DNA from: Effrenium voratum
Lineage: Eukaryota; Sar; Dinophyceae; Suessiales; Symbiodiniaceae
Direction: 5' to 3'
NCBI GenBank assembly: GCA_963377175.1
Contig: CAUJNA010001480.1
Location: 304,441-368,440 of the forward strand
DNA: 64,000 bases
Part shown: in pieces, positions 11,300-24,181 of the stretch
Layout: every line of letters starts with the position of its first letter
Position numbering within the stretch: position 1 is the stretch's first letter
Translations under genes and position numbers: made by a program
Notes under the pieces: model-generated
Database searches by the model: none
Seen by the model: the letters and a program-made list of their open reading frames with translations, nothing else
Told to the model about the DNA's origin: nothing

Positions 11300-11765
11300 A
11301 GACAAGCGAACACTGCAACAAGCAAGCAATCAAGCCAGCTAGCTGGCAATCGATCAAGCAAGCAAACAAGCAATACGCAGGCAGGCAGGCAGGCAGGCAG
11401 GCAGGACAGGACAGGACAGGACAGGACAGGACAGGACAGGACAGGACAGGCAGGCAGGCAGGCAGGCAGGCCGGCAGGCCGGCAAAAACAAAGGACAAAC
11501 AAACACGCACAAACAAACACGGACAAACGAACGGACAACAACAAGCAAACAAACAAACAAACAAACAAACAAACAAACAAACAAACAAACAAACAAACAA
11601 ACAAACAAACAAACAAACAAACAAACACACAAGCAAGCAAACCAACCAACCAACCAATAAACAATCAAACAAACAAACAAACAAACAAACAAACAAGCAA
11701 ACAAGCAAGCAAACAAGCAAACAAACAAACAAACAATCAAACAATCAAACCAAGACACAAACTCA
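11300..11765. repeat. GGCAG, AGGAC and CAAA microsatellite cluster
   Basis: In order: (ggca)n, (ggaca)n at about 11400-11450, (ggca)n again, then a long (caaa)n from about 11545 with caag interruptions. All overlapping frames (QTNKQTNK, CLFVCLFV) are non-coding. Confidence 0.9.
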
Positions 11766-11769
11766 AGCG

Positions 11770-13210
11770 AAATGCCGTCAATCACAATAGAGTACTCCGA
11801 AGAGAAGCAACAGTGCTGAGAGACACATTTCAGCACTCGGTAGCAACTCATGCTGTGTGCATTTAAACAGCTACGTATCTGAAGAAGGAGATGCCATCAG
11901 TCTCGTGGGACCAATTCGGATTGCTCTGCCTGTGGCCACGTACCACCGTCTCAGTGTGTCAAGGACCGCACGACCTTTGGCAGAGACAATTATGTGACCG
12001 CACACGGCAACCGATCGCACTCCAACAAGGAATGCCAGCATCTGGCTTCGAACCCGCAAATCCTATGCTACACACACACACGTGGTCATACATGTTTGAG
12101 GAGTCAAACATGAAGGAGACCACTAGCCATGGAGTGAGAGCGGAATCCACGTTTTGCATCAGTCATCATATTTCAACCCGCAGGCGGGCCCACACCCAAG
12201 TGGAAAAGTCAGCTTATTCGGCGGCCTTGCTCAGTGAATCGCGTTTTTTGTCCTATAGGTTGGTGGACAAATAGAATTCTTAGAAGGCGGCCTACGTCCA
12301 CAGCCTGTTCATACTCCTTGGCTTCCCTGGTTTCCAACCCACTTTATCTGGGTATATACCCCGAGGGGTATGAACATCAGCAGGACTGTTGGGTTCATTT
12401 GCTCATAGGGTACGTAAAAGGGCCTGAAATACAAGGACAGCTGGATTTCGTCCACGGCCCCTAAAAGGACACCTGAATTTGTTTGGGGGGGTAAGCTGAC
12501 ACTCAAAAGACATGCCCAAGATACCATATGTCTTCTTAGGTGGTCTGGGGGTTAGCTCAATCCTTAGCAATCCTGGTTCCAAGGGTTTAAGTGGGGCTTG
12601 GCCACCAAAGTAGCCCAACTTCCTCCAATTGTACGCCTCACCTTTGAGGCCGAGTCGCGCCATGACGGCAGGCAGGGCCGAACAATATCCCCTCCCAACA
12701 CGCTGATTCCAAACGCATTTGGGTAAAGCTGCTTCAGACTGGCAGACCAATGTGCCCTTTCTTGTATTTGTGGTAGCTAGCCTGTATGACCGGCATTTGT
12801 GCATCTTACAGTAACTCTATCCAGAACTGCATGCCCCTCATCCCGGGCAGAGCCCTTCTCTTCTGATGTGAGATGCAATGTTGCAAACAACTCCCAGCAG
12901 AACACAACTACAGCTCTGGAAGTTCTCAGCCAATAAGTTTTGGCCGTGTGCAGCTTTTTTGCAGAGGTGAACTATCAGCTCTCCTCTAAATGTGACGACA
13001 GACAAACATGCTTCTTTTGTCACCGGCATTTGCAGTTGCTGACCAACATGAGGTTCCCAGAAGTTCTCTCATCCACAATGCTTCCTTCCGAGCATTGTCC
13101 CTTTTTTCTCCCCAAAATCGGGATCCATCAGCTGGGTTTCCGGATCCGGTTTTCACGGCTCCAGATCCCGTGGCTCCGACCTCCCGAAACCCCGAGAGCC
13201 CGAACCGCAG
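11770..13210. other. Spacer, no supported gene
   Basis: Contains a B-box-like ggcttcgaacccgc on the minus strand near 12050 without a matching A-box. A minus-strand stretch near 12650-12690 (PAVMARLGLK followed by gtgagg) resembles an exon edge, but it has no clear acceptor and opposes the strand of all better exons. Confidence 0.35.
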
Positions 13211-13289
13211 GCTCCAGGGCCTGCCGGAGCTGGATCTGTTGATCCGCGCCGCGGAGCTGCTGGGCCCGGCGGCCCAAGCAAAGCCTCGG
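13211..13289 (+). CDS. Isolated helical exon (gene B)
   Basis: The acceptor is gaaccgcag and the donor gtgttttt at 13290. One base completes an incoming codon, followed by 26 codons reading LQGLPELDLLIRAAELLG and PAAQAKPR, a strongly amphipathic GC-rich helix unlike the surrounding sequence. It leaves in phase 0. It is the first of a series of + strand phase-0 helical exons (14204, 20057, 21431, 23458, 24182, 24351, 36828, 38725) that could belong to one long helical-repeat protein. No family was recognised. Confidence 0.5.
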
Positions 13290-14203
13290 GTGTTTTTTCC
13301 CCCCGGGCGAGCGGCGAGAGCTTCCGAGCCGCTTGATTTGTCGGGAAAAGTGGCCAACGGCTGGGGGAAGGAGCGGCCGAATTTTAGCGAAATGTTCCGA
13401 ACTACCAGGTTGACATATTTTTGTTTGATCACTCTTACCAACCTTTAACTTCAAAACAACGAGCAATTATACGGCCAGCTGGCTGTTCAGTTTTTTGGCA
13501 ACGGTCGAAAACCTCTTGAGCCAAATCCAGACACGGCCGAGTGCAGCCCACGTTCACTGAGACGGTCAAGTTACGCTTCATCTAGCTTCATTCATAACCC
13601 GAGCCTGATTTGCAGTATCCATTGATTGTCGGTCTATATATTATATAAAATTGAACAAACTTGTAGCATCAGCTCTTTGCAAAGTCGATGTGTCAGCCGC
13701 AACACATCTTTCATGTCCCAACATATCACAAGCACAAACATTGTACGCACGCAAAGCACGCTATGCAATTGTTGTCTGATTTATATGCTGTGGCGAGCCC
13801 AAACTGTGCCTGCTTCTTATGTAAAGGCCCGGCCTGTCTAGAACTTTGGTTTTGCCACTGTACACAGATCTTAAGCCTCTAGACGTGAGCGGAGCAACTC
13901 GTCACCGTTCCAAAGTTAGATGTGCAGCTGAAACCGGGCGCCACCAACAGAGGAAAATCCAATGGCAACGCCACAACAAAACTTTGCGGGGGGGAGTTGT
14001 TTCATCCCAAGTTCTGATAGTCCTAAGACAGTGCATCGGTTTTCGCGGATTTCTAACCCCGTGGGTTTCCCTTTCACCCCCCTTGTTCGGGAGTTGATGC
14101 GGCAAACCCTGGCTAGATGCATCTCTGCCATTTTGAGCCCGGGAATTGGTCCACAGGATTGGTCGCACCTGGGCTATGAGGTGGACTTGGTGGACCTGAT
14201 CAG

Positions 14204-14359
14204 CTGAGTTTTCCACCGATGGCCCTTCCGAGCGTCCGAGGCCGGGGCAGCTTGCGGAAAGCGGAGCTGGTGCGTGCTCTGGCCGCGGCGCTGTGGCCCG
14301 CGCCGGGGGCTTGGAGAGAGGGGTCGGGGCGCTCGGCCATCTCGCCCGCAAAAGACGAG
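14204..14359 (+). CDS. Isolated exon, helix-rich (gene B)
   Basis: A GC-rich open stretch whose most coding-like part reads GRGSLRKAELVRALAAALW. The SLRKAELVRAL run resembles one helix of a SAP-type motif, but that is only a resemblance. An AG at 14202-14203 gives a phase-0 entry matching the exit of 13211-13289, and a GC donor after GAG at 14359 would keep phase 0. Both edges are inferred. Confidence 0.35.
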
Positions 14360-14597
14360 GCAGGCCAAATAGCAGGGCTTCATGGCCGAAGCATGGTCTT
14401 CTGCAAAAGAGACTGGTGGTTTGCCCAAGTTGTTTGGCGAGTTTGACGATTGACGCCCACAAAAGCGCGCTCAATGAGTGTGACGGAGTGACAGTGTTAC
14501 TTGTATCTGCTGGCCATGGTTGGAGTCATGTGGCCGATAGTACTGTTCCAGTGGTGCTCCTCTTTTCGTCTACAATGAAGACCCTCGAAAGAGTCAC

Positions 14598-15625
14598 ATG
14601 CCCACTGATGGGTTGTCTCGAAATGGAACTACCCCAGCATACCCTGGCAGCGCTCACAGTTTCCTTGCTGATCCTGGCTCCTTTTGTCAGCCAGCACCGT
14701 TTTCCAATCAGGGTACTCAAAGTGTTTGTGTCTTGAATGTTCGTCTCCTCGTCAAACTCGTCGACCTGTTTCTCTGTTTCTTTGTCCGTTTGCTGGTCTG
14801 CCTGCCTGCCTGCCTGCCTGTCTGGCTGTCTGTCCGTCTGTCTCAATGTGTGCTTGCCTGCCCGCCTGCATGCTTGCTCGCTCGCTCGCTTGCTGGCTTG
14901 ATCGCTCGGGTTGTTGCTTTGCTTGGGTTTGGTTGTTGGTTGGTTTGCTTGATTCCATGTGTGCTTGCTCACGGCAGTGGTGTTGCGCTTCTAGCTCCGT
15001 GCCCCCTTGCTCCCAAGCTGTGGCTGCTTTATTCCAAGGTCGACACAACCCAGGATTTCCCTTTCCAAGGGAGTCAACCATCGGGCTCATGCCAATCTTG
15101 GGGCCAAAGGGAGCGCTGCTTTGTTGACATCATGTTCTGTTGGTGTCCGTTGTGTTCCAGGCAGGCATTTAGAGCTCGCCGTCGCCATTGGCTCTGCAGT
15201 TGTCCTTGCTGTTGCGCTTGTAAATGTGACACAACCTGGCTAGAGGAGGGGCAAGGGACAGCCCCTGCAGCCACTTCTTTGGTTCTCCACATATTGCCAG
15301 TAGGCCCCTTTGATACCAGGTGTTTTTCGCGACTTTTGAAAGACACAGTTGCCCAGACCTGTTGCAGGTTGGAGCTGGGGGCAAGCTTCTCTGAAGAACA
15401 GGCCGGAGACATACGTTGGGTGACATCTGCTTGGGATTGCCGCGTGTGCACCCCTGCAGCGTTCCAAAGCAAAGACCTCTCTTTTTCTTTCTGTCTCTCT
15501 TTCTCTTTAAGCATATGCTTCTATCTCTCTCTCTCTCTCTCTCTCTCCATCGCTCACTCCACTCCACTCCGCTCCGCTCCGCTCCACTCCACTCCACTTC
15601 ACTCCACTCCACCTCACTCACTCGC
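14598..15625. repeat. Spacer with CTGC, CT and CTCCA simple repeats
   Basis: (ctgc/ctgt)n at about 14795-14905, (ct)n at about 15515-15548 and (ctcca)n at about 15555-15620. A 450-codon open frame crosses all three. It survives because the repeats lack stop codons, and it shows no domain. Confidence 0.6.
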
Positions 15626-15629
15626 TCTT

Positions 15630-17345
15630 TTTGGAATGTTGCCAACGTGCTGTAAGCGAAAATGTTCAGCAAAGGCTGTTCGGGGGGCGGGGGGGTCTGG
15701 GGGGCAGCCTCCCTCAGGACGCCAGGTGCAAAGGAGGGGACATGTCAGGACCACATGCCTGACATCCCTGCAATTAGTTACCGTGGGTCCCTTATCAACA
15801 AAGCTTGCGCAAGAGAGCAGGCGTGTTTTGACTCGAGCCAGCTTCAGAGTCTCATTGGCAAGGGGGAGCAGTCCTACAGAAAAAAAACATACCATGTGCG
15901 CCCACTTCCCTGCTGAGACACATGTTTCGCTCCTGCATGCGCACCAGTAAAACACCGCCTGAAGGACAGATTCTCCCCCCCAGAAACGACCCCTTGGCGC
16001 ACTTCTTTCTGTTCCTTGCATGTTCGTGCCAGGCGGCGGCCTTCATTAAGTGTTGCCTCCAGCTGGATTACTTAGTGCCGAAGCTCATGGACAACGCACC
16101 TCAGCGTTTCACATGAGCAGGGGTTGGGGTTGCGGTATGACGAAGTACATATTTGGGAGATGGTCGGTGCCAAATTAACCATAGCTGTTGATGTTCCCTG
16201 AAGGAAACTAGTAGAAGGCTTATGTTGTCCGATGCGCTTTTCATGAGAGGCACGGTTTTAAAAAAGAAACAAGCATGTGCTAGTTGTACCTGCGACTTGG
16301 ATATGCTAACTGATTGTTGCGAACACGCAAAGGAGTGCGCATCAGCCAGTTCATTGAGCTTGCGCTCGTGGTTAGGATGTGAGGGGAACTATGACTATCT
16401 GTGAGGTCAAGGTTTTTACTGGCACATTCGATGGGTAAGGATTGATGGAATCGGCGGCGAGAAAACTCTCCCGGAACAGCTGCCACGTCGCAGCTTTGGT
16501 GCTGAAAAACACCAGATGTATTTCCAATAGCTGCCGGACTTCCAGGAGAACATACCCTTGGATGGCTTCAAGATGGTTCGTGCAAAAAGGCCGCTTCGGT
16601 GGTCAAAGCGACGGCAGAGTGTGGCGCCACAGCAAGGAAGATCACGTGGGAGGGGAGCCTGTGCAGATGCACAATATTGTTACCCGCTACTTCCCTCCTT
16701 CCACTCTCTTTCCTCAATGCCGCACGGCCTCCATATTGTAGTTGGACACATCAGCGCCCGTCAGTCAGAAGCTGAGGCAGGTTGGCAAGTGCTCGCTAGG
16801 TAATTGTTCTGAATGCTACTTACACACGCCTAGCCCCTACTTCTCAGCAGCAAGCTTGTAGCAGGCCTTCATGCAATCGTTCCTTGGCCTTCATGCAATC
16901 GTTCCTTGTGAAAGGGCGAGCCGGCGCTGGTTCTCTTGTCCTTTCTTGCTCGGGTATCTTGTTCATATGTTGCACCTCCTTAGTTCTTTTCCAGGGCCCT
17001 AAACGCTGGAATGCATGCGCCGAATATCAATGACTCAGGAGGTGCTTCTGGCAGAAGATGGGCCTGAAGGACATACCTGCGTTGTGAGAACAGAGATGGA
17101 AAGAGACAGAGAGAGATATACGTTAAGCCATGTGGATTCAACATGATGTCTCAGTTAGGCAGGTTTTATTTGCCTTGCCTTTCTGGGCTCCACAGGCCCC
17201 TTGAGTCATTCCCAACAGGAGGCAACCGCCATGGATAAAACAGTCAGAGCCTGATTGACTTGGAGGTTGCACGCGAGCAGCAGCACTAGCTGTCCTGGAA
17301 GCATCCGGGACCCACACACAACACAGTAAGTATCGAAGCAAGGAA
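15630..17345. other. Spacer, nothing recognised
   Basis: Mixed-composition sequence without exon signals that I trust. A short direct duplication (ccttcatgcaatcgttccttg) sits near 16868-16908. Confidence 0.45.
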
Positions 17346-17349
17346 CACT

Positions 17350-17931
17350 TGCACGTATGGCACAAATCGATGATGGACTTCGCTCCATGCAGAGATACGA
17401 GATACACAGGAGACTATGAAACATTCGAAGCATGCAAGTTCCAATTCAACTCACATTTGGGCTTGACGGATCAACACCACAGCAGCACAATCAACAGAGC
17501 AGGAGCAGATGCTCTATTACAGCAAGGAGCAACAACACTGGGAAAAGGAGATCACCGCTGGATCAACCTATCACGAGACCTCAGGACCCATGCTGACCAA
17601 CTGCTTTGCCGGGCCCGCAGCAACATACACAACAGCCAACGGACTGGAAACGTGGAGACAAGTGGTCAGAAGGTTTTCGGCCCCACTGGGAACCAGGAGC
17701 ATTGTTACTAACCAAGCTCCTCAAGCCAACATTCAACAACTTGAGTGTTTGAATTTGGATGCTATGAGCGGCACAACAGAACAGCTCTCCCCGACAACGT
17801 GAAGATATTCATCCTTCTTTCCTCAGGAGCACCCTTGCGGAATATCACCAGCCGGCATGCGACAGCAGGCTACAAGCAACACAACAACAACGACAACAAC
17901 GACCACGACAACAGCGACCACGACAACAACG

Positions 17932-17972
<41 letters not shown>

Positions 17973-18475
17973 CGGCAAGCAACAATCAAGGACCAGCTCC
18001 TATGGACATAGGAGGAACCTGGTGGAAGGGCAAACACAGCAAAGGAAAGGGAAGCGCAACAAAGGCAAAGGATGTAGCAAGTCGAGCAGCAGCAAAGGCT
18101 ACGGACACCGGCAACACAAAGGAAAAGGACGGAGCAAATGAAAGGACAAAGGCGAACAAGAACTGATCGGCCAAGGCAACCCGTTCAAAGGAGGAGGAAA
18201 GCAATAACACGGGCACAACAATGGAAAAGGCAAATGTGGGTGCAACAAAGCAAAGGGCAAGCATGCCAGCAAGTGTTGCTTACCGATGTGGTCAACCAGG
18301 CCGACATGACAAAACAATGCCGAGTAGCAATCTACAAGTACGACCACCTGAGAAGCAGAGGCAACCCATCCAAAAAGCAACTGGTACAACGAGCAACATC
18401 AATACGACAACTACTGGAGGAATGTAGACCAAACACGCCAACAGCAACTGCAACTGGCACTGCTTGCTGATCACT
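17350..18475 (+). pseudogene. Decayed LTR-retrotransposon gag
   Basis: Pieces of one Gag-like protein are spread over different frames. NGLETWRQVVRRF at about 17641 and LPDNVKIFILLSSGAPLR at about 17787 match the shape of the retrotransposon capsid block in which G-x-E-x-W-R is followed by L-P-D-x-x-K-I. A Gln/Asn/Ser-rich linker at 17880-17980 (caacaa then an agc microsatellite) follows. Near 18281 comes a zinc-knuckle remnant, YRCGQPGRHDK, whose first Cys and last Cys fall in other frames. At least two frameshifts separate the blocks. No protease, integrase or reverse transcriptase follows, and no LTRs were seen. Confidence 0.6.
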
Positions 18476-18479
18476 TCAG

Positions 18480-20056
18480 ATGTGTGTTGCCAGGGGTGTA
18501 GCTTGCTTGCAACACGTGTGGAAATATATATATATATATATATTAAAACAAAAACACTTATTCCATTGAACGCATGCGTTGGGCCTCGCACTTTTCACAG
18601 GAGCAGCCGAGGAGCTTGCAGCAGGCTGGAGGGTTGCTGGCCAAGTGCCATTCGGTTGATGTTCAATAAGCTGAACCATAAACTTAAACTAGGACAAATC
18701 AGTGAATCACAGGGTTTTCCCTGTTCATTCCTCGGAATATTTAGAGAATCAACCGTGCACCAGCTGAATTCTGTGTAATTCCCTGAGTGTTTGGGGGCAA
18801 TTGGGCACCTCTCTTGGATGTTCGACAAGGATGGCTTTAGCACAGGTCAGCTGATGGCAGTGCTGCTCATTCCATTCCTCAGCGTGGATGCTGTCTCCTT
18901 GCAACCCCTCGCAGCTCGTTGGAAGGGGGGAAGGTGTTATTGGCGACCTGCCAATGCCACACTCACGTGGCTAGGAATTTTGAGAGTTGGAACCCTCTAA
19001 AAAGTGGGAGGACATTAGTCGGCACCCGGCGAATTTGGATAAGAGCTCCACGGGGTCACTAGTTGCAGTATACCCACGAACAGGCACTAAAGGGAAGGAA
19101 CCTTTTCCGTGACGCCGAGGGCCATGTCCATGACTAATTTGGTACTTTTAGGGGATTCGATCTAGATGGGCTCAGTGGACCGAAGACGTGCCTTGCTCCC
19201 AGTGTATCGATTACATCAATAGGGTATGACTGGTTGCAACTGGTTACGTTGCCCCAAGGCAACCTTTTATCCCGATTTGCCCCCAGAAGATTCACTCTGG
19301 GTCCTTTGGATACGTGCTGGCCCTAAAATCCAGGCCTGGTTTTCCTGTAGCCTGGTAAACAGGCTGGACTGGGTTGAGCATCCAAGTGGTTCCTTGGCAA
19401 AGAACGTGTCATGCATTGATGAGATCAAGAGGCCTTCAAGTAAGCACAGTGTAGCGTAGCCGAGAGAAACGTTGGAAAGAGCTAAGCGGAATCGTGAAGT
19501 GAAAAGTAGTTTCATTCACATGGATGTTCCCCAAAGCGGGCACCCTTGCGAGAACTTTCAAGAGAAGCAACATGCACACGCTGAACCCACCACAGCAAGA
19601 GGCTCTTCTTTTGGAAATTGCCCATGTTTTCTGCCTGAATTGTCCCTTGCTTGCCTCCAGTTGCTGCAGGTGGGTGTGTCATTTCGTTTTGAAGGGCTTC
19701 ACACGGCTTGTTGGGTTTTCCTTGCGCAAGTCTCCAAGCTTCTGTGCCTAGTGGCCAGGTGTCAACATGAACACTAAAGACATTATCTTTATTGTATGTC
19801 CTTGCTTGTTTCGCTTTACAACGGTCCTTGGCAAATAGCCACACAAAACGCGAGACTTTGTGTTGGCGCTGACCTTCCCCAGGCTTCCTAAACGGGATCA
19901 CAAATTCACCCAGATTGCTTCTGGGTTTGTCTCAAAATGGTGGACCCCCCCAAAAAGGAAAAAGATGCTTTTCCTTTTTCCTTTTCCTTTAAAGCCACGA
20001 AAATGGTGGACCCTACGTCGACATGTCCTCGGATTCCTCGTTTTGGCGCATCTCAG
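18480..20056. other. Spacer with a TA microsatellite
   Basis: (TA)n at about 18522-18543. Around 19925-20010 two caaaatggtggaccc-type words flank a ttcctttttccttttcc tract, a member of the dispersed TTTGAGACA/TTTCCTTTT family seen best at 62965-63075. Confidence 0.45.
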
Positions 20057-20170
20057 GTGCCTCCGAGTGAGCTGCAGCGCCTGTGCTCGGCGCTGCTGCG
20101 GTCGGAAGATGCCTGGCTGGCGCGGGCCGCCGCCGCCGCGGCCGCGGAGACGGACTTGGAGGAGGCGGGA
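20057..20170 (+). CDS. Isolated helical exon (gene B)
   Basis: The acceptor is gcgcatctcag. The exon gives 38 codons in phase 0 reading VPPSELQRLCSALLRSED, then AWLARAAAAAAAETDLEEAG, two clear helices. No GT follows at the point where coding character is lost. A GC donor (gctttccc) after GGA at 20170 keeps phase 0, and GC-AG introns are common in dinoflagellates. The donor is therefore an inference. Confidence 0.5.
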
Positions 20171-20229
20171 GCTTTCCCTTTTTCTCCGCTTTTAGCGAGG
20201 GAAAACCCTCCTTTTCCCAGTTGCCCCGG

Positions 20230-20400
20230 TTTCAAGCAGACAAGCAAACACATAGAAAAGTAGACAAAGAGACAAAGAGACAAACACAGAGACAAACACA
20301 GAGACAAACACAGAGACAGAGACAGAGACAGAGACGGAGGCAGACAGACAAACAGACAGACAGACAGACTGACAGGCAAACACAATAACCCACAAACAGG
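20230..20400. repeat. GACA/GAGACA microsatellite
   Basis: acagagacaaacacagagac words grading into cagacagaca. Confidence 0.8.
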
Positions 20401-21430
20401 CAACCCCAACAACTCCCATTCTATGGGCATTTGTGCCTTGCATTCCCGCATTCCCAGCCAATGGGCACGCTCGCGCGCAGGCTGAGCTGGATCGGCTGGC
20501 CATGGGCCTTCCACCGCTGCCCCTGAGAGCAGTGGTTTTGCTGACCTGCGCAGCTACTGGGACTGTTCCCGCTTTGGATTTTGGCACACCGTGCATCAGA
20601 GCCGTGAGTAAAGGGTATTAGCAGAGTGCATGTGTAGCGCTTCCCAGCCTTTTGTGACGGGTGAAAGGAGTTGCTGCAGGCACCTGGAGTTTACTTTTGG
20701 GCAAACGTGGCATTTGGGACAAAGATGCTTGTGTGCCATTTACCATTCGCCGGCAGGGAGCAGGGAGAGAGATCCCCAGCAGTAAACAAATGGCGCTGAC
20801 AAATGCCCGGCAATGAGTTTAGTAATTTGAGCGCTAAGATCAAGCCCGCAGATCTCGCAATCACCCAGCAAATTATGTAATTACCCTTGGAGTTGTGAAA
20901 CCTGTTTTGGGAGCCGCAATGACACCTTACTCCCCTGCAAATTAACATGATAAGGGGTTTCACGAGGCCAATGCACTGTTCAGATGTGAGGTTGTCAAAA
21001 ACAACGTTTGCTTTGGACACTGATTTCATGTTGACCTGCCTGTATCCCTAACTGATCGCAACTGGCGTTTGTTCAACGAATCACTGAAGCATGTGAAAAG
21101 GGTTGATGGGTCGTTTGAGTTTGACGCTTCATGAATGGCCGGCTCATCAAGTGGCGTTCGCCAAATCAGGCTACTTGCTTCGTAGGCAAACTGCCCTCCG
21201 ACCCGAAGCCGCTTGGGTTTGTTGGCCATGACTTGTTTCTCAACTACGGGCAAGACAATGCTGGCACAAAAGAGATGTTGATGGGCTCATGGCCAGCTTT
21301 ATGCTGATGTTTGGTCCCTTCAGACTCCATGGCTTTTGGGAAAGCTAGTTTTCGATCTGAATGAGCTCAGAGTGGCCATTTTTCGTCAGTCCCGGGGGCA
21401 GAAATCGGGTCTTGTGGAAACCTTCCCAAG

Positions 21431-21530
21431 GTTGGCCGTTGCGCCCAGAAGGCCGCAGGCTTCGTCTGCGGTTTCGCCGGCGAAAAGCTGGCCTTGGCCT
21501 GGGGGCCGCTGCTGGCGGAGACGCGGCGCA
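21431..21530 (+). CDS. Isolated exon (gene B)
   Basis: With an acceptor at cttcccaag (AG ending 21430) the phase-0 frame reads VGRCAQKAAGFVCGFAGEKL and then ALAWGPLLAETRR, with coding-like composition. A GT follows at about 21531 and would leave one base; a GC donor before GCGGAG would keep phase 0. An alternative acceptor (ggccgcag at 21458) opens a different frame. The edges are uncertain. Confidence 0.4.
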
Positions 21531-23457
21531 GTACCTGGGGCTGATTGTCACCGCTTGTTGGGGCAGGGTGTGTTTTGTTTGAAGCCGCTTCGGCTTTATT
21601 GAACCGGACACCAAAAGGCACCCCCCGTTTTTTGGTGGGGGGGCGGGGCTTCCCTATTGTTCATCTTTGAGCGTGAATTACAAGATTACCACCACAATTG
21701 GGTATCCTGGAGGTATCCTTGCTGTTCCCAGGGCCACTGGGCAAGAAAGCTGAAATCGCAGTTGTACGGGTTCTTCGGTTGGGTGAAGTAGACAAGACAA
21801 TTCGACCATGTCGTTTGCGTGATCCTCTTCACCAACGAGAAGAGAATTGCGGGATTGGATTTCACCCTGGCGTCGCCGGTTTGTTCTTGGGCCCATTTGG
21901 CAAGATGTTGGCCTTCTTAGCCATGCCCCTTGTGAGCACAAGGGAAATGATGAACAGAGGGGAGGGTAGGCGTAATCCTATTTTTTCCATTTGAGGGCTG
22001 GGGATGAGTTTTCCTTTTTCGTGCGAGGCATGGCTGAGCCCAACGCGCAGGAGGCCGGTTTTGCCTGAATTCACCTCGCTCATGGGCCTTTTTTTGGGAA
22101 GGATAAGGACGGTGTTTTACGGGAGCCAAAGTGAAGCATCCATGTGGCACGGTCACTAGGATTTCAGATTATACATATTGATATGTATACAAATCATACA
22201 CACAAATGTAAAGAGATCCGTGTGGCGAAAATAGCAAGCATATATGTAGGAGTAGGAGTGTATGTGCTGCCACCAGTTTCAGGATGTCTTATTGATCGTT
22301 CTCATTGTGTCAGGTCCTGACTCTTGCATGTTCCCTTGAGGTGTGCAAGCGATTGAGGTCTATCATGCGATAGTCAATGTGGTTACTCTGAACATAGATG
22401 TCAAAATTATTGTTCACAATGGTTGGAATTGTGGAATGAGGGCACGTCAGTGAAGCTGCAATTGTGTTTTTGTGCTTCTCGCTTGGACTTAGCTTGAACC
22501 CTGGAACCCCGTTGTTGATGTGTTTTGACACTTTGGTGGCAAGTCCCATTTGCCTGTCTTCACGTTTGCCCATGCGGCCAGCTGTCTTTGTAGCCTTGAA
22601 GCCAGGGAACGACTTAGTTTTCTGCCAAGCATTGGCTCTCGATAGCACTGGCTCGGTGGTGGGACGGTTGGGTAGTCGGCTGATGGCTTGGTCGGTCGGT
22701 CAGTCGGTTGTTCGCGCTCGCTTGCTCGATTCGTTGGTTAGGGCTCGTTGTTTGGTTGGTGGGTGGGGAGATTGGTTCATCGGTTGGTATTGGTTGATCG
22801 GTTGGTTCATTTGGGTGGGGCGGTCAGGAACAGGGGAAGCAGGGCTTGGGGCCCGTTTTGCCGAGTGCCAGAAAGAAACAACAAGTGAGCTGTCGCTGTT
22901 CAGCGGTCAACGACAGCACTAAAACTGGGATTGGTGATCTCAAAGTGGTCAAAAAGCAAGGGGAGTTGATTGGCGTGGACATTGCAGGGCGCCTGCCCTT
23001 GTGTCACGTTTGCCTTATTTTTCCTTTCAGAGGTCCAAGAAGTGAACCTTAGCATGGCGATGAGTCTTAAGACCATGTCAATCCTGGCAAAGAGCCTTGG
23101 GCCCCATCGTAGAAACCCAGAATCCTGAGATGTACTCATGTTCTTGGACATGTTTGGTATCATGTCGCATATCAAGGCTCACTAAAGAAGGGTCAGAATC
23201 ACAACATGCGGGAAGCAAAACCTGAGGGTCAGAATCGAAATCTAGTTTCGAATCTGCTTGGTTGCCGTTTTAAAGACAGCAGCAAGAAGGGGATCATTTT
23301 CGAAGACGCTCTCCCTCCAAGAATGAAACACGGTGGATGCTGGGCACATGGTTTGTTTGACAGTTTCTGGGGTTTTTCAGAATGAGACACTCGTGTTTCC
23401 CATTTCAAGAGACCTGCAACTTGAAAATGCCGAGACTGGATAGGGCCTGCCTTTCAG

Positions 23458-23556
23458 GAATGGCGGCTGCTGAAGAACCTTCTGCCCAACGGCCGCAATC
23501 AGCTGATCACAGCCTTGGGCTGGTTGCTCGCCTCAGCGGAGGAGGCGGAGGACCAC
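23458..23556 (+). CDS. Isolated helical exon (gene B)
   Basis: The acceptor is gcctttcag and the donor gtccgg at 23557. It holds exactly 33 codons, phase 0 to phase 0: EWRLLKNLLPNGRNQ, LITALGWLLASAEEAEDH, a helix-turn-helix-like pair rich in Leu and Ala. A second donor (gtgccc at 23562) is possible but would leave two bases and break the join to 24182. Confidence 0.6.
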
Positions 23557-23940
23557 GTCCGGTGCCCGACCTCAGGGTCTGGGCCTTGCCATGCACAGCT
23601 TGGGTTTCTTGTCAGTTCAACTGGACTTTTTCCAGTACGCCCCCCAAAAGCTGCTTTTTCCCATGTCCAAAAACCCCAAGCACTGTGCAAAAGCAGTTGG
23701 GGGGGTGCTGGTTGGGTTGTGAGTCTGTTTCCTTTTGATGATGTCAGGGGGCATAGGACCCCTGCGATGAAATCTGCGGGTTGGTTTGGCAAGCATCAAT
23801 CGTCAAGTGACCAAGTGGGCCCTTCCCATTTGGTTATTCCACCATTGGACAGGCAGCTGCTTGAAGACGTCCTTTGTTTGCACAGACAAGCAAGAAGGAA
23901 GATGCGACTGCCACAGCCCGTGAAGTTACACAGTGCTTGT

Positions 23941-23961
23941 TTGTGGGGGGGGGGGGGGGGG
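23941..23961. repeat. Poly-G tract
   Basis: About eighteen consecutive G within intron or spacer. Similar runs occur at 10997 (C) and 29798 (G). Confidence 0.9.
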
Positions 23962-24181
23962 TAAGTACATGGGTCCCTGATGCACAAGACCTTGTTGCTT
24001 GTTTATAAGCGGTGCCTGAAGCATGCAGGAATTGGGAGGGTCGTGTGCTGCGAAACAGGAAGCTGTCAGATCCAGGAAGAGTGATTTGACCGCAAGTCTG
24101 GTCACTTGTCTATGCAACCTGCAAGTAAAGACCTTTAACAGGAACTCTCCGGAGGAGGCTGCGGGATGGGGAGACAGTTAG

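Noticed and set aside
11239..11851. Open frames of 150-190 codons on both strands
   Set aside because: Translations of (caaa)n, (ggca)n and (ggaca)n microsatellites.
12035..12075. Minus-strand B-box GGTTCGAAGCC as a tRNA or SINE
   Set aside because: No A-box at the right distance and no cloverleaf; a single 11-base match is expected by chance.
14598..15950. 450-codon open frame as a gene
   Set aside because: It runs through CTGC, CT and CTCCA simple repeats that lack stops, has Cys/Ser/Leu bias from those repeats and no domain or splice context.
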